A stretch of 50,999 nt of DNA from NCBI RefSeq assembly GCF_008370685.1, contig NZ_VTZU01000051.1:1-50999 (forward strand), given 5' to 3'. Made by a program: the position numbers and the translations under genes. This DNA is from Aquimarina sp. RZ0 (GTDB lineage: Bacteria; Bacteroidota; Bacteroidia; Flavobacteriales; Flavobacteriaceae). Every line of letters begins with the position of its first letter. The stretch's first letter is position 1. The notes below the pieces were generated by a model. That model was not told where the DNA came from. It ran no database searches and saw only the letters and a list, made by a program, of their open reading frames with translations. Positions 1 through 7,094 of the stretch are shown here, piece after piece.

Positions 1-64
1 TCTTGCCAGTCATAAACTGTTCTAGAGCTTTCTTTTCTAATTCTTGCTGTTCTGTCTTTGTCAT
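1..64 (-). CDS. IS256-family transposase, N-terminal fragment (partial)
   Basis: Reading minus from the ATG at 62-64, the frame is open to the window edge and gives MTKTEQQELEKKALEQFMTG. This resembles the N-terminus of flavobacterial IS256-family mutator transposases, which start with a Lys/Glu-rich helix followed by a KSLFGKDG-like motif that would lie just outside. Only 21 residues are visible, so the call rests on this short similarity and on the terminal-repeat-like sequence upstream. Confidence 0.5.
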   Translation of the reverse strand, partial: MTKTEQQELEKKALEQFMTGK

Positions 65-126
65 CTTATCTGAATAATGTATAAATTAAAAATTTAGTAT
101 TCAGACAAGGTTATATTTACACTCTC
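1..126 (-). mobile_element. Left end of an IS256-family-like insertion sequence (runs off the window)
   Basis: The minus strand from 126 reads GAGAGTGTAAATATAACC, which resembles an IS256-type terminal inverted repeat, followed about 60 nt later by the transposase start. The other end lies outside the window, so neither the terminal repeat pair nor the target duplication can be confirmed. A perfect 8-bp inverted repeat (TCTGAATA at 69-76, TATTCAGA at 98-105) lies in the leader just before the transposase start. Family assignment is from memory of similar flavobacterial elements. Confidence 0.5.
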
Positions 127-158
127 ATGAAAAATTAAGACAGAAAAATAACTCTCAA

Positions 159-584
159 TTAAATTTCACCCAAAACTGATTCGCATTTATTCAATAAAAT
201 GTTTTCATGAAACTTTGCTACAAAATCTGTAATTGCCTCCTGTGTTAGCATTTTCTCTGCACATCCTTTTATATAAGGAATGGTTTTTATTAATTCCTTC
301 TTGTTTTCAGATAACTCCGCTCCAAGCATTAAAATGATCATAACATCTTTAAATCTGGCATCTGACTTTTGAAATTCTTCTAAAAATTCCCATCCATCCA
401 TTACTGGCATATTAATATCTAATAAAATAAGATCAGGGACGTAAGAATTTAAAACTTGAAGAGCTTCTGCTCCATTCTCCACATTTTGTATTTCTTCTGA
501 TACGGATATTTTTTCTATCATAACTTTATTAAAAAAGTTGGTAGAAGGGCTGTCATCAATGAGTAAAAATTTTAATTTTTTCAT
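159..584 (-). CDS. Single-domain response regulator (CheY-like), atypical switch residue
   Basis: The 141-residue protein is one receiver domain with no output domain. The acidic pocket is D10/D11, the phospho-acceptor is D56 in LLDINMP, and the conserved Lys is in the segment AEKMLT. Two switch features depart from the family: the position of CheY Thr87 appears to be Gly in LMLGAEL, and the Pro after the conserved Lys is Met. Such proteins usually act by protein contact in phosphorelays. It lies just downstream of a second receiver gene on the same strand (39-nt gap) and may be co-transcribed with it. No kinase is adjacent. Confidence 0.88.
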   Translation of the reverse strand: MKKLKFLLIDDSPSTNFFNKVMIEKISVSEEIQNVENGAEALQVLNSYVPDLILLDINMPVMDGWEFLEEFQKSDARFKDVMIILMLGAELSENKKELIKTIPYIKGCAEKMLTQEAITDFVAKFHENILLNKCESVLGEI

Positions 585-623
585 AAGTAGTAAGGTTATA
601 TAATCTAAACGTAAAAACTAAGT

Positions 624-1049
624 TTACTTTGTTATTTCATACGAAAAATGTTCTTGTATAATTTTGTCAATAATTGAGTACGTTAATGGTTTGTTTATGA
701 AGTCATTTACATATTTATTATTAGAAGCTTTTTTAAGGTCATTTGGGTCGTTAGAAGTAGATAACATAACAACTTTAATGTTATCAATGATTTCTTCTTT
801 TAACTTTGCAAATTCCTCTAAAAAATCCCATCCATTCATACACGGCATATTAATGTCTAAAAAAATCAATTCAGGCTTTAAGTTTAATTGATTATCTAAA
901 CTCTGAAGATACTCCAGAGCATCCTTGACTCCTTGAACTACTGTTACATTTTTAAACGCATCATGTTTCATTAACAAATACTTATTAAAAAAGTTAGTCG
1001 CTTTATCATCATCAATTAATAGTGAACAGGTTACTATGTTTTTTTTCAT
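624..1049 (-). CDS. Single-domain response regulator (CheY-like)
   Basis: This is a 141-residue stand-alone receiver. It has the acidic cluster IDDD near residues 12-15, the phospho-acceptor in FLDINMP, the Ser/Thr switch in MLSTS, and the Lys-Pro pair in INKPL, so all functional residues are present. It is close in sequence to the receiver at 15786-16208 (shared DDDKATNFFN, DINMP.MNGW, LSTS) and more distant from the one just downstream. The ATG follows a poly-T-rich stretch. No kinase or output gene is adjacent, so the partner is unknown. Confidence 0.9.
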   Translation of the reverse strand: MKKNIVTCSLLIDDDKATNFFNKYLLMKHDAFKNVTVVQGVKDALEYLQSLDNQLNLKPELIFLDINMPCMNGWDFLEEFAKLKEEIIDNIKVVMLSTSNDPNDLKKASNNKYVNDFINKPLTYSIIDKIIQEHFSYEITK

Positions 1050-1287
1050 TCATATATAGTTTTAAGAGGATGAGTGAGATGTTTTAATTGTTTCTTTAGT
1101 AAATTAAGCACACTACTTGCATAAAATTTGATAAGATTATTTCAGCTTGAAAAACACTGGTTAACTAACAGTTTACTATATAAAAACCACCTGTATTTAT
1201 CGGATTTTAATATTTGTTTGAATCAACAGAAATGGTTAAAGAGTACATTCTGGAAATCATATCAAACTTGCCTAGTTGAATTATCTA

Positions 1288-1740
1288 TTAGAGACTGGCA
1301 TATCGGGACGTATTTGTTACTATTTTTAAAAAGTCGTGATAACTGCTAAGTGCTTCTAAATTAAAACATTTCAGTAGAGGGTAATTTTGTTTTTGATACA
1401 TTTTAGTAAAATCATCTACTCTGTAATATAAAAATTTTGCTGCTACCAAATCTTTTTTTGACTCTGTAACTCGTATTTTTGTGATTGATTTGTTTTGGAT
1501 TCTTTCCTTCTGCTCTATTAATTTACCAGTAAACTCAATGTGTCTCCTAATCATAGCTTCATATTCTGCCAAAGAGCAAGGCTGTGTATATGTTTTAGAT
1601 ATACTCATCTCTTTATACGAATAATGTATTTTTACTTCAACTTGTTTCATAGTTGTTATCGGTGATGTATAAATTTCATCCTGCTGAGAGTATAGCCCTA
1701 TAAAATTAAGAAACAATAAAATCATTAATATGCTTTTCAT
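1288..1740 (-). CDS. Hypothetical secreted protein
   Basis: The 150-residue protein begins with a hydrophobic signal peptide (about residues 1-18, ending near LYSQ), so it is probably periplasmic or secreted. The rest is basic and helical-looking with no family I recognise; there is one Cys in TQPC and another in LLKC. It stands alone between the receiver genes and murQ. Codon use looks like that of its neighbours. No function is proposed. Confidence 0.6.
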   Translation of the reverse strand: MKSILMILLFLNFIGLYSQQDEIYTSPITTMKQVEVKIHYSYKEMSISKTYTQPCSLAEYEAMIRRHIEFTGKLIEQKERIQNKSITKIRVTESKKDLVAAKFLYYRVDDFTKMYQKQNYPLLKCFNLEALSSYHDFLKIVTNTSRYASL

Positions 1741-2266
1741 AGTTTTTAAGTTATTTAGTTAATCTGTATCAAACTTAAATAGGTCTTAAAGAAAAGTTAT
1801 GGTCACTTAATAAATTAATCGCTGATTTTCGCTGAAAACCTATTTTTCAGGATCAAATACATTTTCATGTACCCAAACATAACTACATTATTACCAACTA
1901 TTTAACTCATTAAATCATTGATTATGGTTTTACCATATGATACCTGGTAATTAGCCATATATTTTTCGGATTATAGTAATTAAAATTGAAAAATCGTTCT
2001 TAATATGGGATGATTATACTAAACTTATTTAAGAAACTTACAGTTGAAAAAACAGAGTAGAAAGACTATTCTCTAATTATTTCTAAAAATTTTGATGTTG
2101 TCTATTATAAAAGATTTCCTGATGTTTGTAAAGAAGATGTTTAAAAATTATTGGTGTTTTTTTACTCCTCATTGATACTAATTAAGTTATTCAATCTCTA
2201 ATTCATTAGTACACTGATATTCTCATCTTATTTTAGAATTGCTCTTAAAAGTCGTATTTTTGAAGC
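1741..2266. other. Intergenic region, mostly featureless
   Basis: This 526-bp AT-rich spacer separates divergent genes. I see no open frame of note, no RNA gene, and none of the repeat families found elsewhere in the window. Only the promoter-like box before murQ stands out. Confidence 0.6.
2231..2262 (+). promoter_or_regulatory. Possible Bacteroidetes promoter of murQ
   Basis: TATTTTTG at 2255-2262 matches the TAnnTTTG -7 box. A TTTT lies about 20 nt upstream where TTTG is expected. The box sits only 4 nt before the ATG, so the transcript would be leaderless or nearly so. That makes the call uncertain. Confidence 0.3.
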
Positions 2267-3079
2267 ATGGAATTCAACAAAACTACAGAGCAAGCTTCTA
2301 GCTATAATCATCTGGAAAAAATGACTATTCAGGAAGTATTGACCAATATCAATCAGGAAGATAAAACAGTCCCTCTAGCAGTAGAGAAATCCATCCCTCA
2401 GGTAGAAATATTAGTAGCACAAATTGTTGAAAAATTAAAAAATGACGGGCGCCTTTTTTATATGGGTGCAGGTACGAGTGGTAGGTTGGGTATTGTAGAT
2501 GCCAGCGAATGTCCTCCTACCTTTGGCGTTTCTCATGACCTGGTTATCGGATTAATTGCAGGGGGAGATACAGCTATCAGAAAAGCCGTAGAGTTTGCAG
2601 AAGATAGTATTGATCAAGGCTGGGAAGACCTCAGTACCTATAATATTTCTGAAAAAGATGTTGTTATTGGCATTGCAGCATCTGGTACAACGCCTTATGT
2701 GATTGCTGCATTACAAAAATGTAAGGATCACAATATCATTACAGGATGTATTACCTGTAATGAAGGAAGTCCTTTGGCAAACACGGCACAATTTCCTGTT
2801 GTCGTCAATGTTGGTCCTGAATTCGTTACTGGCAGTTCCAGAATGAAAGCCGGAACTGCTCAAAAATTAGTCTTGAATATGATTTCTACCGCTGCTATGA
2901 TTCAACTTGGCAAAGTAAAAGGCAACAAGATGGTCGATATGCAATTAAGTAATAATAAATTGGTAGATCGTGGTATTCGTATGCTTATGGATGAATTAAA
3001 AATCGAAAGAGTATTAGCTACAGAATTATTAGAAAAATTTGGTAGTGTACGTACTGCAATAAATCAGTATGGAGCCTAA
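2267..3079 (+). CDS. murQ: N-acetylmuramic acid 6-phosphate etherase
   Basis: MurQ cleaves the lactyl ether of MurNAc-6-phosphate to give GlcNAc-6-phosphate and D-lactate in cytoplasmic peptidoglycan recycling. The 270-residue protein has the SIS sugar-phosphate fold. MGAGTSGRLG (residues 66-75) is followed by DASECPPTFG, and E81 and E112 match the two catalytic Glu of E. coli MurQ (83 and 114). The later motif GSSRMKAGTAQK is also diagnostic. It lacks the C-terminal extension of the roughly 300-residue enterobacterial form, as is usual in Bacteroidetes. It overlaps the next small gene by 11 nt, so the two are probably translationally coupled. Confidence 0.95.
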   Translation: MEFNKTTEQASSYNHLEKMTIQEVLTNINQEDKTVPLAVEKSIPQVEILVAQIVEKLKNDGRLFYMGAGTSGRLGIVDASECPPTFGVSHDLVIGLIAGGDTAIRKAVEFAEDSIDQGWEDLSTYNISEKDVVIGIAASGTTPYVIAALQKCKDHNIITGCITCNEGSPLANTAQFPVVVNVGPEFVTGSSRMKAGTAQKLVLNMISTAAMIQLGKVKGNKMVDMQLSNNKLVDRGIRMLMDELKIERVLATELLEKFGSVRTAINQYGA

Positions 3080-3302
3080 AAGAACAGACAAAGAATTATT
3101 AGGTAAAGGTGTACAGCGAATGGCTATCGCACTCATCTTTATGTTTATTAGTCCCATAGTTATACATTCTGCTTTCAAAAATCAAGAGCATCCTTATTAT
3201 ATTCCTATCCTAAGTTTAGGGTTACTCGGAGCTGCATTTGCTATATTCATGGTTTTTAAAGGGTTAAAGACCATTATGGATGCTTTATTTGGTAAAAAAT
3301 AG
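3069..3302 (+). CDS. Small membrane protein, DUF6095-like
   Basis: This 77-residue protein has two predicted transmembrane segments (about 19-36 and 47-65) and a short basic tail. It resembles the small flavobacterial family I know as DUF6095; the function is unknown. Its ATG lies inside the last codons of murQ, so the pair forms an operon. This supports the start and suggests an envelope role linked to cell-wall recycling, which is inference only. Confidence 0.7.
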   Translation: MEPKRTDKELLGKGVQRMAIALIFMFISPIVIHSAFKNQEHPYYIPILSLGLLGAAFAIFMVFKGLKTIMDALFGKK

Positions 3303-3321
3303 TCTCTTTTTTATACCTGGA

Positions 3322-4392
3322 CTATCTTTTAACAAATCTTGCTGTACCCATATCTGTAAGTAAAAAATAGATTCCGGGAACTAAATCTGAGACATCCAAA
3401 GATTCTTTATTATTCATTTTTTTGATCAGTCTTCCCGAAAGTCCATAGATTTTATATACATCTACAACCAGATTCCCATGGATTTTTATACTATTAATAA
3501 CTGGATTAGGATAAATAGTTATAGGTTCTGAAAGACTATGATCAGAGACTGATAATGTAGTCTCATCTATAACTTTTAACTCATAAGGAAAAGGAGCAGC
3601 CCGCACACTTCCTTCATTAAGAACTCTTACTCTGTAGGTTCTGCCTTCTGGTAAATCTTTACTCAAAACTGAAGGTGCTGTTATAGTAATATCCTGATCA
3701 ATAATTCCTGAAGTTATAAAGATGGACTCACTCTGACTTACAAATACTTGAGAACCTACATCACCAATTTTAAGGATATCTGATTCATCTACCTCATGTA
3801 TCTGAAAACGAATTTGTCCAAACTCATCTATATCCAGAGGTTCGGTATCAATTCTGGTTTTGATAATGAAATCCTCACTTTGCAATACCTGTTCTGATCT
3901 TTCCAGAATTGTTAGATCAATTTTGGATTCATAAATATTGGTACTAACTTTTATCTCCATTGGATCACCAGCATCCATATTTCCTAATTGTTCATTGGTA
4001 TTTACATCAGTTATAATTCCACCTTGTGCATATATTCTATATATCCGTCCGGATGGCAATTGATCGCTGAAACTTTCTCCTTGATTAAGAGGAATCGCCT
4101 CTGTAAAATCAATAGCACCTTCTCCTAAAACAAAATTAAAGAAGCCCAGTTCAGTTCCTATAGGACCAAAAACATTTAAATCCTCTTCATCAATTTCTTC
4201 AATATAAAAAAATATAGACCCTACAGCCTCATTATTAGGAAAATCATCAATTATGCTGCTAAAATTTATAGTAACACTGGTAGCCCCAGGAGGAACGTTT
4301 TCTGGTTGATAATTAATAAATCCATATCCATCACTTTGTGCAAAAGTAGACTGGATTAATACCGAAAGTAATAATGTAAATATAAGTTTCAT
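3322..4392 (-). CDS. Secreted protein with T9SS type A sorting domain and two repeated beta domains
   Basis: The 356-residue protein has a signal peptide (1-18, ending in TFAQ) and a C-terminal T9SS type A sorting domain (about 280-356), with the typical YPNPV start, a GRLIKK middle and a VPGIYFL end. This predicts outer-membrane export by the type IX system and surface anchoring or release. Between them are two tandem domains of about 100 residues that look homologous: each has an IxF.I.E.DE.D...G..G core and ends in a LP.GR.YR motif. No catalytic motif is visible, so a structural or binding role is likely. Confidence 0.8.
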   Translation of the reverse strand: MKLIFTLLLSVLIQSTFAQSDGYGFINYQPENVPPGATSVTINFSSIIDDFPNNEAVGSIFFYIEEIDEEDLNVFGPIGTELGFFNFVLGEGAIDFTEAIPLNQGESFSDQLPSGRIYRIYAQGGIITDVNTNEQLGNMDAGDPMEIKVSTNIYESKIDLTILERSEQVLQSEDFIIKTRIDTEPLDIDEFGQIRFQIHEVDESDILKIGDVGSQVFVSQSESIFITSGIIDQDITITAPSVLSKDLPEGRTYRVRVLNEGSVRAAPFPYELKVIDETTLSVSDHSLSEPITIYPNPVINSIKIHGNLVVDVYKIYGLSGRLIKKMNNKESLDVSDLVPGIYFLLTDMGTARFVKR

Positions 4393-4492
4393 TTGTCAAC
4401 TGTATTATGAAAGTTAAAATTCCCCTTTTCATTATAAAAACAACACATAATCAATAATTTATAGTACTCTACTTAAGTTCTAATGTATACGA

Positions 4493-5539
4493 TCAATTTT
4501 CATTAATCATTTTTTGAGCATCTGTCCTTTCTCTAAGATCATCAATATATCGTAATGCATTTTTATTTTCATAGTCTGTATATGATTTGGTTGCCCATTC
4601 GATTGCTTTCGTATAATCTCCTTTAATTTCATTATAAAAAGCCATATTAAAACAAGCTTGTCCGGCAATCTCTGGGTCAGGATTAGATGTTTCTTTCTTC
4701 CATAACTCGGCTGCACCTTCCCATTGACCAGTTTCTACTTTTCGTTTTGCAATTTCAAAACTTGATGTTGCTTTTACGTAGTAATCTCTATATACATTAT
4801 CTTTGTATGGTAATAATCTCAATGCGTAATCTTCTCCTATTTTCCTGCTTATTTGCAAAACAGATTGCTTTCTATTTTTAGCAGCTTCAATAGCTTTTAT
4901 AGGATTAACACCTTTACCCGTTGATTTGGTTTTTTTATTTACAGTCAGTTGATCGCTTATTTTTTTTCTCATCGGATCATAAATGCGCCACCCTGTTTTT
5001 ATTTTAGTATCTATACTTACATTATGAGAAATAGCAGGCACTTCCAGACCTAAAGGACCTTTAATCTTAGTGTTTTCTACTGTATAAGCGGCTTTAGCAT
5101 CAGTATCGTATAATGCCAAGCTAAAAATAGCATCTACACTATGCTGTTTACATAACTCCCCTATTTTATCCCAACTCAGCGGTGACGGAAAAATTCCTCC
5201 TCCAAGGTTTTCATCCAATTTAACCGGTAATACGATACACTTTGTAAATTTTGGATTTTGTAAAACAGCTGTTTTTAATGCTAGTATAGCTTGTTCTGCA
5301 CCTTCTTTGTCTAGTTTTGTTCCTTCTATAGATAGTATTTTATCAGCTTGATCTAATCCAGTATTTTCTGAAGAAGGTATACTTCTATCCAGAATACCCA
5401 CCCTTTTAATCAAAGGATCAAGAGAAACTATGGGAGGTTTTACAACTTCTGTCCTTATTGATTTTTTACTTCCGCAACTAAGTAGCAGTATACAAAAAAT
5501 AGAATGTATTATAAATTTATGTGCAGCTGTCGTTTTCAT
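4493..5539 (-). CDS. Lipoprotein, DUF6340-like, with C-terminal TPR-like helices
   Basis: The 348-residue protein has a lipobox (LLLSC, C22) and is predicted to be a membrane-anchored lipoprotein. Residues about 35-250 form an alpha/beta domain with the pattern KRVGILDRS followed later by VDAIFSLALYDT, resembling the Bacteroidetes DUF6340 family. The last 80 residues (AAELWKKET to AIEWATKSY) look like TPR helices. Function is unknown. It is transcribed alone and ends 100 nt from the neighbouring T9SS protein start. Confidence 0.7.
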   Translation of the reverse strand: MKTTAAHKFIIHSIFCILLLSCGSKKSIRTEVVKPPIVSLDPLIKRVGILDRSIPSSENTGLDQADKILSIEGTKLDKEGAEQAILALKTAVLQNPKFTKCIVLPVKLDENLGGGIFPSPLSWDKIGELCKQHSVDAIFSLALYDTDAKAAYTVENTKIKGPLGLEVPAISHNVSIDTKIKTGWRIYDPMRKKISDQLTVNKKTKSTGKGVNPIKAIEAAKNRKQSVLQISRKIGEDYALRLLPYKDNVYRDYYVKATSSFEIAKRKVETGQWEGAAELWKKETSNPDPEIAGQACFNMAFYNEIKGDYTKAIEWATKSYTDYENKNALRYIDDLRERTDAQKMINEN

Positions 5540-5586
5540 ATATATACCAGAACTAATATTGATAAAAGTAATATTACATTTTTGAT

Positions 5587-5745
5587 ACCATTTCTATTCT
5601 AAATATACTGCAATGGCGTGCATCATTTTTTTGTTTAGGCAAAAAAGAAAATTAAAACATCATAAGAGCTCAGCTTATTTTATTTTGAAAATCAACAAAA
5701 AAACACAAATTTGAATGTGTAATTTTAAAACGAAAATGGTCGTAT
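5587..5745. repeat. MITE-like element, family E, copy 1
   Basis: The ends carry imperfect inverted repeats (ACCATTTCTATTCTAAATA on the left; the mirror of AATTTTAAAACGAAAATGGT on the right). The interior GGCAAAAAAGAAAA and TTATTTTATTTTGAA matches the copies near 21.75 kb and, in reverse, 39.2 kb. It fills most of the spacer between two minus-strand genes. Boundaries are approximate. Confidence 0.5.
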
Positions 5746-5749
5746 CGTA

Positions 5750-5791
5750 GATAATACAGAAATGATTTAATTAAATCATTTCTGTATTATC
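5750..5791. repeat. Perfect 42-bp palindrome (possible terminator)
   Basis: The two 21-nt arms, GATAATACAGAAATGATTTAA and its exact complement, meet at TTAA/TTAA with no spacer. It lies 23 nt beyond the stop of the minus-strand lipoprotein gene at 5815. As RNA it would fold into a long AT-rich hairpin, but no clear U-tract follows on the minus strand. Termination, mRNA 3'-end protection, or a protein site are all possible. Confidence 0.7.
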
Positions 5792-5814
5792 AAATTTTGC
5801 TTTTACTGATTAGA

Positions 5815-6240
5815 TTAGTTTGGAACAAATGCCCAGGCATTACCATCAATTGCTGCTCCAACAGTGAGCTCATCATCATCTATAGAAATACCTGTTGCAG
5901 ATCCATCAGTTCCTACAGATGCATAATTTCCATCGTCTTCGCCAATAAATCTTAGCCCCGTAATTGCAGGCACTTCATTACTAAAGCTAATTGTATAAGT
6001 TTCTCCCGAACGAGAGATTGTAGCTGTACCCTCTACTCCAGCCACAATTCCCATACCATCAGCGGGTGTATATGTTAACTCTCCATCATACGTGTCTAGT
6101 ACATCGGCAGGAAGTGTTGCAAATACGTTTGCTATCACTGTTCCACCATCATCATCACTACCACAGGATGATATAAATAAAACTGATAATACTAATGTAA
6201 CTTTCCCTAAATTTCTAAAAAATTTGCTTTTTGTTTTCAT
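5815..6240 (-). CDS. Small acidic lipoprotein, hypothetical
   Basis: The 141-residue protein has a basic N-terminus, a hydrophobic segment and a lipobox (FISSC, C26). GSDDDGG follows, typical of Bacteroidetes lipoproteins, and the acidic start after Cys is the kind linked to surface exposure in this phylum. The mature part is beta-rich and acidic, with no recognised family. A -7-like box lies upstream and a 42-bp palindrome downstream, so it is probably monocistronic. Confidence 0.7.
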   Translation of the reverse strand: MKTKSKFFRNLGKVTLVLSVLFISSCGSDDDGGTVIANVFATLPADVLDTYDGELTYTPADGMGIVAGVEGTATISRSGETYTISFSNEVPAITGLRFIGEDDGNYASVGTDGSATGISIDDDELTVGAAIDGNAWAFVPN

Positions 6241-6274
6241 TGCTTAAAATTTAATATTCCTAAATTAATGTAAG

Positions 6275-6282
6275 CAAATGTA
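6275..6282 (-). promoter_or_regulatory. Promoter -7 box (TACATTTG)
   Basis: On the minus strand TACATTTG fits TAnnTTTG exactly, 34 nt before the lipoprotein ATG at 6240. No TTTG is visible 19-21 nt further upstream, so the call rests on one box. Confidence 0.4.
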
Positions 6283-6377
6283 TAAGGAATTCTTAGGGTA
6301 AGTTATAATTGTGGACTTACTACAGTATTTTGTGGATCTATTGTACTTATTTGAGGAAAAGGAGCTCTTGTAACGTG

Positions 6378-7091
6378 CTATATTACCTTAAGCCTATTGT
6401 ATACTTCTTCTTTAAAAGTCCTGCCCAGAGGAATATGATGCCCTTGCACTTCTATAACTTGATCCGATTCATGAAAAAAATCGATCTTTTGCCAATTAAC
6501 AATATAGGAACGATGTGTCTGAATAAAAATAGAACTACCCAATAACTTATGCAATCCTAATATAGAGTATCTTACTGATAATTTTTTATTATCAGATGTC
6601 ACTATAGAACAATAATTTTTAGAATCCGTATGAGCAAAGAGAATCGTATTAATAACTACTTTTACCAGTTTGTTTCCGCTTTTCACAAAAATATCTGATA
6701 GTTCTTCTTTCTCTTCCTCTCTAATATTATTTTGAGCAAGTATCATTGCTGCTTTGAGATCATTTTTATTTATTGGTTTTGTTAGATAACCAATTGGGTT
6801 TATATCTACAGCTTCAGACATAATACCTGTATCCGTATTTGATGATGTAAACAGAATAGGAATACCATATAATGATTTGATTTTCTTTGCTAATGCAATT
6901 CCTGATTGTCTCCCTTGTAAATGAATATCCATCAGAACAATATCAGGTCTAATCGTTTCTATCTCTTCTTGTGCCTCAAAAGGGTCATCAGAACTATTCA
7001 ACATATCATATCCCAATTCTTCTAAGGTTATCTTAATATCTTCTAAATGAAATAAATCATCTTCTACTATATATATATTCATTATTTCCAT
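6378..7091 (-). CDS. LytTR-family DNA-binding response regulator
   Basis: The 237-residue protein has a receiver domain (about 4-120; acidic residues E10-D12, phospho-acceptor D55 in LMDIHL, Lys-Pro in LTKPI) and a LytTR DNA-binding domain (about 135-237; IFVKSGNKLVKV, HTDSKNYC, FIQTHRSYIVN, IPLGRTFKEEV). It starts 3 nt after the stop of the upstream TPR kinase and is surely its partner. M4 (at 7082) is an equally good start. LytTR regulators bind paired direct repeats; I did not identify targets. Confidence 0.93.
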   Translation of the reverse strand: MEIMNIYIVEDDLFHLEDIKITLEELGYDMLNSSDDPFEAQEEIETIRPDIVLMDIHLQGRQSGIALAKKIKSLYGIPILFTSSNTDTGIMSEAVDINPIGYLTKPINKNDLKAAMILAQNNIREEEKEELSDIFVKSGNKLVKVVINTILFAHTDSKNYCSIVTSDNKKLSVRYSILGLHKLLGSSIFIQTHRSYIVNWQKIDFFHESDQVIEVQGHHIPLGRTFKEEVYNRLKVI

Positions 7092-7094
7092 TTT

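Noticed and set aside
1128..1349. Open plus frame of 73 codons
   Set aside because: Low-complexity aromatic-rich translation, no homology recognised, and it overlaps the 3' end of a signal-peptide protein gene on the other strand.
3293..3340. Terminator between the DUF6095-like gene and the T9SS gene
   Set aside because: Only a 6-bp stem (ATAGTC/GACTAT) with a 15-nt loop that overlaps the stop codon; too weak to call.
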